Source: Laguncularia racemosa (lineage: Eukaryota; Streptophyta; Magnoliopsida; Myrtales; Combretaceae). From it: a stretch of 64,000 nt of DNA. Position 1 is the first letter of the stretch, and each line of letters opens with the position of its first letter. Made by a program: the position numbers and the translations under genes. Below, one piece after another: positions 33,595 to 45,513 of the stretch. The stretch is taken from positions 9,114,001 to 9,178,000 of the forward strand of contig JBBMOL010000013.1 of NCBI GenBank assembly GCA_037954665.1, read 5' to 3'. The notes beneath the pieces are model-generated. The model had not been told where the DNA came from. It saw only the letters and a list, made by a program, of their open reading frames with translations, and did no database searches.

Positions 33595-33705
33595 ACTTTT
33601 TTCTTTTATTTGTTATACTTATTTTCATTTTTTTTTTCTTTTGGCAATATTTACAAAAGTAGAAAAAAGTGAAAATAAGTACAAAAAAATAAAAGAAAAA
33701 AAGGG
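33595..33705. repeat. Inverted repeat able to form a long hairpin
   Basis: A T-rich arm (33595-33642, ttttttcttttatttgttat and onward) is followed after a short loop by its imperfect complement (33655-33705, aaaagtagaaaaaagtgaaa and onward). It may be the core of a small foldback transposon, or just low-complexity sequence. Confidence 0.65.
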
Positions 33706-35936
33706 AAAGAAAATGTAGTTTTTATTTTTCATTTGGATTATTAACATGGAAATAGGAGAAAATTGGATGAATTATTTGTTTTTTAGGTTGTAAAGAGACT
33801 AAAATATCTCTTACTTAATATTTTTAACTTTGCTTTTAAGGATATTTTTATAATTGTATATAATTTCCACTAGTTTTCATCAACTCCAAAAGTGGAGAGA
33901 AATAAAGCGGGCTTTAAAGTAAAAATATTTCTATTTATTTCTCTCTAGTTCTACCCATTTCCACTTTCATTGTAAGTACCCAAACATCATATTTCTTTTA
34001 ATTTTCTTTTGTTTCTGCAACTTTTCCTCCTTGCCAAACACTAGAAGAAGGAACTAAAGAAATGAAATTAGTATTTAATAAAATTGCCTTGTTTCATATT
34101 TTCATTCATTTTTATTTATTTCTTTTTAATTTTAGAGAAAAAATAAATTTATTATAATCTATAATTTCAAAGACTTTTGTTTATTGTATCTTTTTGGTGA
34201 TTTTTTTTTTTTACCACACCTCTTAAATATGACTTTTTCTTTTTTTTTTTAATCTTTTCTATAAAGTTAGCTCATTACATATATAAACTACCATAGAAGG
34301 ATCATTTTATATATTATTATATGACCTTTCACTTCTTATCCTTCTTTCTTTTCCTTGTGTTGTTTCATGAGAATTAATTCTATTATTTAATTCCTAAGTG
34401 CTTTTATATTCTCTCTACTCACCTTTAGTTACATAAAGTATTTGTTTTAAATCCACTTGTTTCTTCCTTTTTTTTTTTCCTTTTTCATTCTTTTTTTAAT
34501 ACCAGTTTCCTTCCCCCTTATCTATGCTTTTATGTTTAATATGTAGATTTGTTTGCAAATTTACCTTTTAGACTCTTTCTAATTTAATCTTAGTAATTAA
34601 AGGTCAGTCTCCTTTTCATGATACTTATCAAGTTTACAACTGCATTTGCCATGTGAATTCTCTTAATAACAATTATGTGATCTTATACAAGAAGTTTTAT
34701 TTACACAAATTATTACTACTTTAACTAATACATATGCTAGCCATAATATTTTCATCCATTAGTGCTTATAAGTTTTTTCATTATGTTTTATATAAAATCT
34801 ATGGTTGGAGTCCTTTACTACAAAAAAAAAAAAAAAAAAATCTTCTATAGGGATTAGATTTATTTATAGAGTACTTTCTAGATTTTCTAAATCTACTACT
34901 TTTCTAATGGTTTTAAATGAAAGGCAAAATAAATACTTGTGATTACATCTTACTTTACATTTAATGAAAACTTGAAAAGATAGGCAATAGTTTGGCATTT
35001 CACGGTTTCAAATGAAAGCATAATATATATATATAAGTTCATTTATCTTCTTCTTCTTTTCTAATAATTACAATGAGAAAGAGGATTCAAACTTAATTCA
35101 TCTCATCTAAGAAACTAGTATCCATGCCACTAGGTTACTATAGCATCACCTCCAAGGCCTTTCCGTCTACTTGTTGATGCCAAAAGAGTGGAGCACTATA
35201 CTGTCCTCAAATTGGGGATATGGCTAATCAAAACCAAGCACCAATTAAATTTCATAAATATAACTTAATGTATATATATATATATATATAATAGCGTGAA
35301 AGTGTCTTTTACATATATAATATTAGGGCATTACATTGCCCAACTCTAACAAAGTCACAGAATAAAGGATAAATTGATCAAAGTAACTCAATGTTTATTT
35401 ATATTATAGAAACCGATCATCACTCTCATAATCCCCACCGTGAGCCTATACTCCAACATTGACTCATTCTTCATAACTTGAGGTTAGAATAAAACTAACT
35501 TCTCAGCATCAACTTAAGTGAGCAAAATAACAAAAAAAAAAAAAAATCATATTACATATAACTGAGTACAATTCAATATAAGATTCAAAATATGATTATG
35601 AATGCATGTCATTTTTCTCTCTAAAACTCAGTCGTCTCTCTTCATTTTCTTTCTAAAACTCACATAGAAAACATGATTTTTTTTTGTTTTAAAGCTTAGT
35701 TCCACAACTCCAACTCACAATTTTAGTGTACATTAGGTAAGTGTCATCTATTACTTATAATATTTTGTTGTAAGTTTGTTTACTTTAATATAATGCTTTT
35801 CCACTCCATTGTTGTATTTCTCTTTAAACATAGAATGTGTTCTTGTTGATTTTGTGATAGGTAAAACTTAAACTTGAAAATGTACTTTGTTCCACATCAA
35901 TTAGTGGAATAATTGCTTGGTTCAAGTTAGTTTTAG
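33706..35936. other. AT-rich intergenic sequence, no gene seen
   Basis: Poly-A, poly-T and TA tracts (for example about 34820-34841 and 35270-35290). No coding similarity was recognised on either strand. Confidence 0.6.
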
Positions 35937-36530
35937 ATTTTGCCCCATTTTGTGGATTTTGCTGTAATTTTTTAAATTTACCCCAATTTGTAAAATTTTC
36001 TATAATTATTAGAATTTGCTCCAATTTGTAGAATTTACCCCAATTTTGTGGATTTTAGCCTAATTTGTAGAATTTGTCCCAACTTTTGTAGATTTTGCTC
36101 TAATTTGTAAGATTTGTCCCAATTTTGTAAATTTTGTAGAATTTTCCCTAATTTTATTTATTTTACCCTAATTTGTAAAATTTTCCTAAATTTTATGGAT
36201 TTTCCCCTAATTTGTAGAATTTGTCTCAATTTTGTGGATTTTATCTTAATTTGTAGAATTTTACTCCAATTTTAGGAAATTTGCCCTAATTTTGTGGATT
36301 TTGCCCTAATTTGTAGTATTTGCCCCAATTTTGTAGATTGTGCCATAATTTGCAAAATTTACCCCAATTTTGTGGATTTTGCCATAATTTGTACAATTTG
36401 CCCCGATTTTGTGGATGTTGTTGTAATTTATAGAATTTATCTCGGTTTAGATTTTACTGCAATTTTTAGATTTTTCTCTAATTTATAGGTTTTGCTTTAA
36501 TTATAGATTTTTCTCTAATTTTTAGTAATT
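35937..36530 (+). repeat. Minisatellite with a unit of about 36 bp
   Basis: A degenerate array alternating ttttgtggattttgccc and taatttgtagaatttgcccc through the whole stretch, about 16 units by eye. Units have indels of a few bases. One frame stays open for 64 codons at 36294-36488 only because of the repeat; no protein function is implied. Confidence 0.9.
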
Positions 36531-37499
36531 AGGATGTGCAATTGGAATTTTATGAAGTCCATGTTGTTGATATAGAGGTATTATTAAGTTTAAACTAAGG
36601 ACTTATAATTTCATGTGATATTTAGTATAAAAACAAGGTAGAGCAGGCTTATATCATATAAAGTTGGTTTTAGCTTATATATTATTTGATGTTACTATCA
36701 GCTAGTAATAGAAATGGTGGATTTTGTGAGATTTGCAATGTTTACCTATGGGAATATCATGCATGGTGAAGATAGAGTATATCATGACAAGGGGCCTCTT
36801 AAGAAAATTAAAGTAAAGACAAATATAGTGTGCATAATTGTTGAATAGTATATGTGCAATAATTAAATTGATCTTACCTCCCATCAAGTGGAGATGTTTT
36901 ATAGACAAGCTACAATTTTTAACTTAGGTTCTATCCGACCATAATATTTTTTGTTCTCTATCATAGACGATGATGATGTAAAGGCTCTTATTGAATTTTC
37001 TCAAGCAGTGGGTTGATTATTCATTTAGGAGCCGTTTATTGAATTGTAAGGTAGTTTTGTTTTTACTTAAGGTGATACTATAGTTAATGAGACTATCATG
37101 CCTCCTTCTTATAGGGTCAAGATTGCATGAATGCTATAGCTGCATTTGAACAAAATGATGATTTTCCTAAGAATTATACATAAGATATTAACATGGATTT
37201 ACCTATTAAAGATGCTCTAGGGATGAGATCAAGGAGGTTCACAATGATATATGCATTGATTTTAAAAAAGAAGCTATAAATGAGAAAGATAAAACTAGTG
37301 GGCCCTGCATAAACAATAAGTTTGACATTTTTTATGATCCTTTACCTCTAGTGTCCCTAGAAATTGCCTTCGCAAACACTTTTGTGCTTAGCTCTTAATG
37401 GTTGATCTCATAACTCTATCTTTTGAGCATCTCATTCCATTATTTAATAGAAAGGATGGTGGTGATAGCTATATAACATTTGAGGAGACTGTTATATCT

Positions 37500-39330
37500 T
37501 CAAATGATTTGAGCTTTGGTAATGAGTTGAAGAAAGGAATGTGACCTACTAGGAAATCTGATTTGATATACGCAGTGAAGTCATATCATATCAAGCATCA
37601 CTATAATTATCATGTTAACAAGTCTAATAAGAAGGTGTGACATGTTGTCTACACAGAGTAATAGAGGATGTAAATGGAAACTTTGCGCATGTCAAAGACA
37701 GATGGATAGAGATTTTGTTATTACCATTGTTGAAGTGTTACATACATGTATTAATCCCATCCTGAATCAAGACCATCCACAATTGGACTCAAGCTTCATG
37801 GCACTCTATTTCTTGAGTCAAGTTAGGATTGAAATTGATATAAAGGTTTCTATGCTTAAACAAAATATTCATGACACATTCGAGTATTTAGTAATAAGGA
37901 GACAAATATAGGATGGTAAGAGGAGAGCGATCGAATTTGTATATGACGATTGAGATAGGTTATACATGGAATTGCCTAAACTGTTAAATGCCATTCAGAT
38001 GAGTAACTCAAGTTCGCATGTTAATTGGAGTGGTTGGCTAACCATCAAAGAAGGCAAAGTGATCTTCCTAAAAGTGTTCTGGACATTTGGTTCATGTGTC
38101 GAGGCATTTCAATACTGTAAGCCAGTTGTTAGTATTAATGGAACTTTTTATTATGAGAAATATGACCACAAACTGCTAATTGCATGCAGCATGGATGGTG
38201 TTAACCATATAGTATTATTGCCATTTGCATTGGTGAATAAAGAATCATTTACATCTAGTCATGGTTTATAGTGTTGTTAAAGGAATACATTGTTGATTAT
38301 CGCTGTGATTGGGAAACGATATGTCTTATCTCCTATTAACATGTAGGAATAATTAAAACAATTAGGCATTGTGATGTTGGATGGCAAGTCCCTTTGCATA
38401 ATGGCAGTTATGTATTCGACATGTGGCTAATAATTTCAATACAAAGTATAAAAGTGCCCTATTAAAAAACCTTATCACTGCAATAGATTTGAAGCCATAG
38501 GAAAAGAAGTATGGATCTTACATGGAAGAATTGAGAAAAAGAAATGAAGCTATACCCAACTATTTTGCTTGCATCCTTAAGAAAGATAGACTTGAGCATA
38601 TGATGAGAGGAGTGAGGGTTCAAATATGAGTTTATGGCCACTAAACTTCGTGAAAAGTACAATGCCTTGTTGAATGATGCAGGGTATTTACTTATGTCGG
38701 CTTTAGTTATGAAAATCTTTTATAATTATGTTGGGTATTAGAAATAGCAATGTGATAAAGCTAATGAAGGGTTTGCTGAAGGGGAAGTGTTTACATCATG
38801 GGCTATTGAGAAAATTAAAAAATAGGGCCAAGCTACCAATCGCCGTAAGTTAATCAACTTTGATATAATGAATTGAGTTTTTGAGGTTATCACAAGTACA
38901 AGAAGAACAAGATATGGGATTATAGGTGACAAAAGTCACATTGTGAAACTAATGAGAGATGAATGCACTTGTAACAAAAGGAATACCTATAGAATTCCTT
39001 ATTCACATGCTTTTGCTGCTATAACATATGTTCATGTAGATGGTATGTAGCGTGTGGCTAAGTAGTATTATTGGATACATCAAACCCTCATTTATCGTGC
39101 TAGCTTCAATCCTTTTGGGGATAGTAGTAGGTGGCCAAACATGCAGACTTCTTTTGTTCATCTAAATGTTAATCTTACCCAAGGTAAGGGTAGACCTCAA
39201 TCTAAGCAGTACTACAATGAAATGGATTTTAGGGACCCACCATCTAAGAATGCATGTGGTTTTTGTCGGAAAGGAGGGGCACAATAGAAGAAGCTGCCTT
39301 GAATGAAGGGAGAGATAAGGTTTATGTTTG
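37500..39330 (+). pseudogene. MULE transposase remnant (MuDR DNA-binding, DDE core, SWIM, zinc knuckle)
   Basis: Pieces in order: LKKGM and RKSDLIYAVKSYHIKHHYN (about 37530-37610), NRGCKWKLCACQRQMDRDF (37660), HTCINPILNQDHPQLDSSF, AIEFVYDD and LYMELPKLLNAIQ (37930-38000). The transposase core at 38080-38260 reads VFWTFGSCVEAFQYCKPVV, SINGTFYYEKYDHKLLIA and LLPFALVNKES; SINGT carries Asn where the catalytic Asp (SIDGT) is usual. The SWIM motif near 38965 is CTCNKRNTYRIPYSHAFAA, with Tyr for a zinc Cys. A knuckle near 39260 reads CGFC then GKEGHNRRSC in the next frame. Confidence 0.8.
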
Positions 39331-39599
39331 TTAACTATCCTAATATTTACTAAAAATTCGCGTGTAACCTAAATTTGGTAATTGAAAAGAAAAAAAAATT
39401 GTTTTATAACTTTGAATATGACTTCACTCTTTATTTTCTGCTATGTAGATGGGTTTTAGCCTAGTGGATAGATCGCTCCTCACACTATAACATAACCATT
39501 GCTTAGAGGCTATATAAGGGGGACATGTAAATGATCAGTTTCCGCTTTCATTACATACTCATGAATCACATTATCCTTACATTTTTTTTTTCATTTTTA

Positions 39600-40880
39600 G
39601 GAGGATGCTTGGTTGGCATGCCGTTAGCAAGAAATCTCTCTTAAGACCCTAGAGGAGATATTACACTTTGACTAGCGTCCCATGCCTTATCTATAGTAGG
39701 TTACCTTTCATGGGGTATCCTAACCTGCTTTCATACAGTTAGACTGACATCTTATTATAGCTCTTGTTGAGAGATGGGGACAGGAGACACACCCACATGG
39801 AGAGCTCACAGTAACTTTACAGGATGTAGCGATGCAGTTTGGTTTGGCCATTAACAGACATGTAGTCACTAGTCTCATTAGCGTAGACAAGTGTAAGTGC
39901 CTACTTGGTATTAGGCTTGACCCTCACGATATCTCTAGGGGACGACTTAAGAAGTTTTGGTTAAAGAATTCTTTTAAGGGATTACTAGACAACGTAGATG
40001 ACTTATCCATCATTATTACACACCTACATACATCCTACAATTGATTTTGTAGCTAAATCTTCCAACTTAGTCTACTTGATGTTTCTCCCACTTTTAAAGA
40101 ATTTTTAAGCAGTAAAGCAATACCGCTAGGGGGTAGCAGCTTAGCTTGGTTATATAGATTCCTATGTTGTACTGCCTATGCATTTACATAGAAGATTCGA
40201 GGAGTTATGATTCTTCTTTAGATTTGGGCTTGTGATAGATTTCTACATATCATTTCAATTTGGCATTAGATTTACATTCGCCATGATGCCCCATTGGCTT
40301 ATCGCTAGCATGTGATGTTCGATGTCACATAACTTACCATTCACATTGTTTCACAGTATCATAACACTCTAAATCGACAAATGTTTGAGCAAGTATAGTA
40401 CACTAGTCAATTTAATATTGTTTACTTTACTTATTTGTTGTTTACTAAATAACTACATTTTATTGTAGATTTGTTGGATGCCATATATACATGATATCTT
40501 GGAAGAGTTTCCTCTTTCTTGTCAAGAAGGGAGTGATATTTGGTATACACAGGTGCCTTTCATTTGTTTTCACATCGTAGAGTGGCACTATCCTAATGAG
40601 GTAGCGATTTATTAAGGTTTTAGAGAATAGTACAGCGGTGTGACACGTTTCTTTCCCTCAATAAGACTGTTCTTAAAGAGAAAATTAATGAGGATTAGAG
40701 GAGGAGACATGTGGTTTACATCCAGTAGTGGGAGCAGCAGCGATTGTCTATTGTTCAGCTAGAGTTTGACGACACATTGCCAATTGGGGTAGATCTCGAG
40801 TATTATCTTTGGTACCACAATGTCACATGACAGTATATTAGCTAAACTAGAGCGATGCTTAGTACCCTGGTGAGCCGCTT
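39600..40880 (+). pseudogene. Plant mobile domain (PMD) remnant
   Basis: LIIALVERWGQETHPHGEL then TVTLQDVAMQFGLAINRHVV and CLLGIRLDPHD at 39750-39925 are characteristic of the aminotransferase-like PMD. Further blocks continue in other frames: IPLGGSSLAWLYRFLCCTAY-like (about 40118), IRGVMILL.IWACDRF, PLAYR.HVMFDVT and VPFICFHIVEWHYPNEVA (about 40550). In MAIN/MAIL1 proteins this domain helps keep transposons silent and genome integrity. Here it follows a MULE transposase and is broken by many stops. Confidence 0.75.
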
Positions 40881-41776
40881 TAACATATTATTGTACCATT
40901 ATATTTTATGCATTATATTATTAATATACTTAACTTTCCATGTAGTCGAATGCCTTTACTCACATTAAGGTGGCAAATTCCTTAAATGAAACACAGGTCA
41001 TAGCAGTTGTTAGGTGGCATCTCCTCTAAGGCCATAGGGGTGTTACATTATTCCCTCTGGATCATTAAGATCGCCATTAAGAGATGCCTCCACCTTGTGC
41101 TACTTAAGAGAGAGGATGGACTATTGGTAGGGGTTGTCGTCAACAAGTAGTGCCAAATCGATCTCTTAATCCTCATGCAAATTCCCTAGCCTCTCATTAC
41201 TGACCGATGACTCATTCTTCCTCCTTTTACAATGCACTAACATCTATTATTGATTTGATGGAGTTTTAAATACCCGACGTTGATCTACTGTATACTTCTA
41301 TGGTTACTCCAACTACTCATCAAAAGGAGAGACATTTAAGTCCACTGAATATGGGCGAGGAACTCACATATATAGATCGTTGGTATATTTCATGAGATGA
41401 GCCACTCCTAGACCCATTTTAGCATTGGAAGACCTAGCAGCTCTTTCTAGATTAGAGAGAATTTGGCATGATATGGACATGGACACTATGAGAGACGACG
41501 TTGAATGAGGGATTAGACATATATTTATGTGGTTGGCTTATCCATAATTATATACACTACTTGTTCCTTTTTCCTTGAATATGTGTATTTATAACTTTGT
41601 TTGCTTTAACTATGTAATTATACTTGTTCAGTTTAAATGAATTCATGAAATCATTTTGTTCTATAATTCATTTATGTTATGAACTTAAGAATTGTCATAA
41701 CAATTCAATCCAAAACTTTAACTCAATCCTTATTTTCATTTACATCCCTTTGAACTCTACTTTACTACTTCCAATG

Positions 41777-42865
41777 TTGTCAAAATCGCGAGTCAAAACG
41801 TATAATCATCCAAGTTTACGTTCTTACTACATTATCCCTGGTTAACTTAGTCACAAACTCGATTTAGAGGAAAATCGGATATAATCGCAAGTCAACTTGG
41901 TGAACTCGGTGAAATCACGAGTTTGGAGCTGTTTCTACCGATTTTAGCATCATCTGGGTTTGGAATCACGTTTGTGTGTTGTTGTTGCTACTGCACCTAT
42001 ACGGTCGTTAAGTGTGACCTTCTAATCATTTTAGAAACAATGATACACCTGGCCGGAGTTAAGCGACATGGAAGGTGACAACAAAAGTAGACGTTTTCAA
42101 TTTCAGAGTGATCCTAATGGAGTTGATAACCAAACGATAAACACTAGATGAGAGTCAGTCCGATGAGAGCATGCATTTAGTTACATAGTTCAAGAGAATG
42201 CACTTAAACAAGGATTCATTCAAAAAAGCAATCAACCCAACCATCGACATCGATGAGGAAGCCCAAGCCTAAACTGCTAATGAAAAAATATGGGCTTAAA
42301 TGCTAAAAGCCCTCTAGTGTCTAAGGGGCGCTACCTCCTTGAGATTCCCGTTGAGGTGGCTCTCCCGGGCCCCCGCTTGCTCAGCATAAAGCAGGACCCA
42401 CATGCTTTCTCGTTGTAGAAAAGTATGAGCTACACCCAACACTAGACCATATATATATATAGTTTTTATGTTAAGCATTTGACATTTTCCTAACTATTTC
42501 TGTAACTAAAATTTTTAAGGGTTTAGTTTTTGCTTTATCCTTGCATTAATGTATGTGTAAACTTTATTAGCCGTGTTCATAATCATAAACCTAAGGGTAG
42601 GATAAAGATATTCTTTTAGCTGTTGAAGATACTAGATAATAATTAAATTATAACTTTTATTGGGACTTATGACCAAAATATATACTAAATTTCTTTATTT
42701 TTATGATTCATTATATATATATATATATATATATATTATGATTACTGTAAGTAAATTTATAATATTTATAAGTTATTTTACAAAGGTTGTAAAAACTTAC
42801 GTTTTTACGTTCCGATTCTACGGACCTTCTTACGATTCTATGTAAAATTGCTAGTTTGACAACTA
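41777..42865. mobile_element. Possible non-autonomous DNA element with short terminal inverted repeats
   Basis: The left end gttgtcaaaatcgcgagtc is mirrored at the right by ...gctagtttgacaac, giving a 9-bp exact inverted repeat (gttgtcaaa) and further loose similarity (aatcg, aacgta). The ends are flanked by similar actacttc(c)aat sequences, but I could not fix a clean target duplication. The interior has no coding sequence; it holds a short GC-rich block (about 42300-42415) and a TA microsatellite (42712-42736). Confidence 0.4.
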
Positions 42866-45513
42866 TGACTACTTCAATTCTAATTTAAGTCCCATTGCAT
42901 AAATTTAATAGTTTTCGCATAGAATAATTGATTGAATTATTATTTGTATGTCGTTTTATTGTTCATTGGGAGCATAAAGTCCAATCTTAAGCTTGCAATC
43001 ACATGAGGCTTCAACCTCTTAGTCATCATTCTCATTTACAATTAGTGAGCTTTTTGCACTTTTTTTTTTTTTAACATATGATTGTTGCCATATAATATTT
43101 TTGAAAGGGTGTAACTTTCATTGCAATAATACGCTAATTTCTTATTATCTTTGCTAAGTGCAATATTACAATTTCTTATTATTATTTAGAAAAAAAAAAC
43201 TTTTCACTTAAAAAATTGTATTCTACCATTTATTTCCTTACGCATCAATTAAATCATACTCTCTATCTTTCTACCATATAGTTTTTTCAGCCCAAATCTA
43301 TTCCACTATTGCATTCTTTACTATATGGAAAAAAAAAATAAAAGCTCAAAAGTTTACTATAATTTAAGATAATTTTAAGAAATCCTAGAGTTATCCGGGC
43401 CATGAAACTAGTGAAGTATAATTTGTAAAGATTTCCATTGATTTCTTTTCGTTTACTAAATATAAAATTTCCTCCTTTTTTTTCATGATCACTTTTCAAG
43501 AACTAATTAAATATAGTTACAAATTTCAATAAATTTACCATTTTCTTATCATGTTAATGAAATTGTTTTCTCTCTTTTTTTAAAAAAATGAAATAATATT
43601 ACATATAATTTATATTTTAGTTTATTGTAACATATTATATATTATTTCATATTCTATAGAATATGTAAAAGTTACAGTTTAATATAATATATTATTAATA
43701 TGTACATTTGTACATATATTATATACATGATATATAGTATCATACTATATTATATCGTGTGCTTCGTATTATTTATATGTCCAATTGCATAATATAGAGT
43801 ATAACTTTGATATAATTTATTTATTACAATATATTATATGAATTATACTTATTATATCATATATGCATCACATCGAGTGACGTGTATTGTAATTAATTTT
43901 ATGTTTATTTTACATAGTACAGTCTAGATAATATATATGTATTATGATTAAATAAAATATATTGGCATCATACAAGTAGGGTATAAGATCCTACTTATAC
44001 TTTATTTTGTAAAGTACATGTTTTCAAAATTTGAAACCATAACCTATTCTATAACATCCTAATACTATCTTATATCATGTATCCTATAAAACTTATAGGG
44101 TATAAAGTATTCATAAAACTTGTAAATTTTATTTTTTTCATATAAATTTCAAATTTATAAAATATTGAAAAAGTATTCTATATGTAAGTTGTAAATTCTT
44201 AATATTCAAAATTTATGAAACTTGTAACAAAATATGTGAAATTTACAAAAAAAGTAATTTTTTGACCTTAAGTATTTCAAGTTCTATGGCCTTATTACAT
44301 AGCAAATGGAAAAGGAAAAAGGTAAAAAAAAAGAAAAGAAAATCTAAAATCATAAAAGAAAATGGGGAAGAATAAAGAAAAGAAATAGGGATGACATTAG
44401 ATTTAATTTTTTACGATTATCAACTTATAAACTTAAACTATTTTCTTTTTCTTTTTTAATAAAATGTTTATTACCAAAAAATTATAATATTATCATTTAC
44501 TATTAATTTATTAATATTATTTAATAACATTTTATATAGTAAATATAAGGTACCTTGGAACTTATACTCTATACTCTATATATCTTATAATATAAGTTTT
44601 AGAGTGGGCACAAGGTAAAAAGATCCCATACCCCATACCCTATTATGTGGGAGTAAATTACGAAAAAATTGTACTTAAAACCTACTCAGTTGAGCAAGTT
44701 ACAAGTGGGTACTCTATACAATAAGGTTACTTACTTACCTCTATCATATTATATATGCATACATAAGGATACTTATTATGACTTGTAGAAAGTATTATAT
44801 AGCATATGATGCATCCTATACGATATATTGTATATATGATTATATTGTAACAATTATTACATTAAGTGCTATGGCACACTTTATAATGTTATATAAATTA
44901 TATTTTATTTGTATATATCAGGAGAAGAATAGGTATTTTCAATAAATACTAACTATATATGCTTTATATTCCCTTTCAAACATGCACAAACCAAACAACT
45001 AATGGAGTAGAATTGCAATTCCATTGTTATTACAAATGCAGGATGGCAATGGTGATTACAACTTTGACTTCATTCCACTTCACATTATATTTCAAATCAT
45101 TCTTGTATATCAAATATGATATTAAAATATTCCTTAAAATTTGTGCAAACTTGGTCCATCAACACTTGATTATGTTTTCTCGCATGTCTTGTATTTTTCA
45201 TATATATAATTTAAGAACTTTTTACTAAATGCACTAGTGGTAGCTTTTAACTATTTATAATTTTTTATTTTTATCACTTATACATTTTTTTTAATTATAC
45301 ATCTAAAAGACATAGCATTTCGTAAGGATGGTATTAGTCAACATCCACAAGTGCAATATTAGAATTTTCAAAGAGTTGTGTCTCTTTTTGAAAGACATCT
45401 TATCTACTATTAAAAAAAAAAAAAAGATAGTCTTAAGTTTTTGCCATTTAGGTTGTGAATTGTGGATGCTTTTAATGATTTAACTAGTATTCATAATTTA
45501 TTTTCACTACGTG
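42866..45513. other. AT-rich sequence, no gene seen
   Basis: Very AT-rich with poly-T and TATA-like strings. No coding similarity, LTRs or inverted repeats were recognised. Confidence 0.55.

Larger units (their letters stand above)
36900..41500 (+). mobile_element. Mutator-like element (MULE) carrying a plant mobile domain, degenerate
   Basis: Plus-strand remnants in a consistent order: a MULE N-terminal DDDVKALIEF piece (about 36970), the MuDR-type DNA-binding region, the MULE transposase core, a SWIM-type zinc motif, a CCHC knuckle and a plant mobile domain (PMD). The limits are approximate because I could not recognise terminal inverted repeats or target duplications. Dozens of stops and several frameshifts show it is long dead. 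The PMD is known to occur in plant transposons and in the MAIN/MAIL host proteins. Confidence 0.75.

Noticed and set aside
36294..36488. 64-codon ORF with a repeated Cys/Ile/Pro pattern
   Set aside because: It is only the translation of the minisatellite and has no codon or start support.
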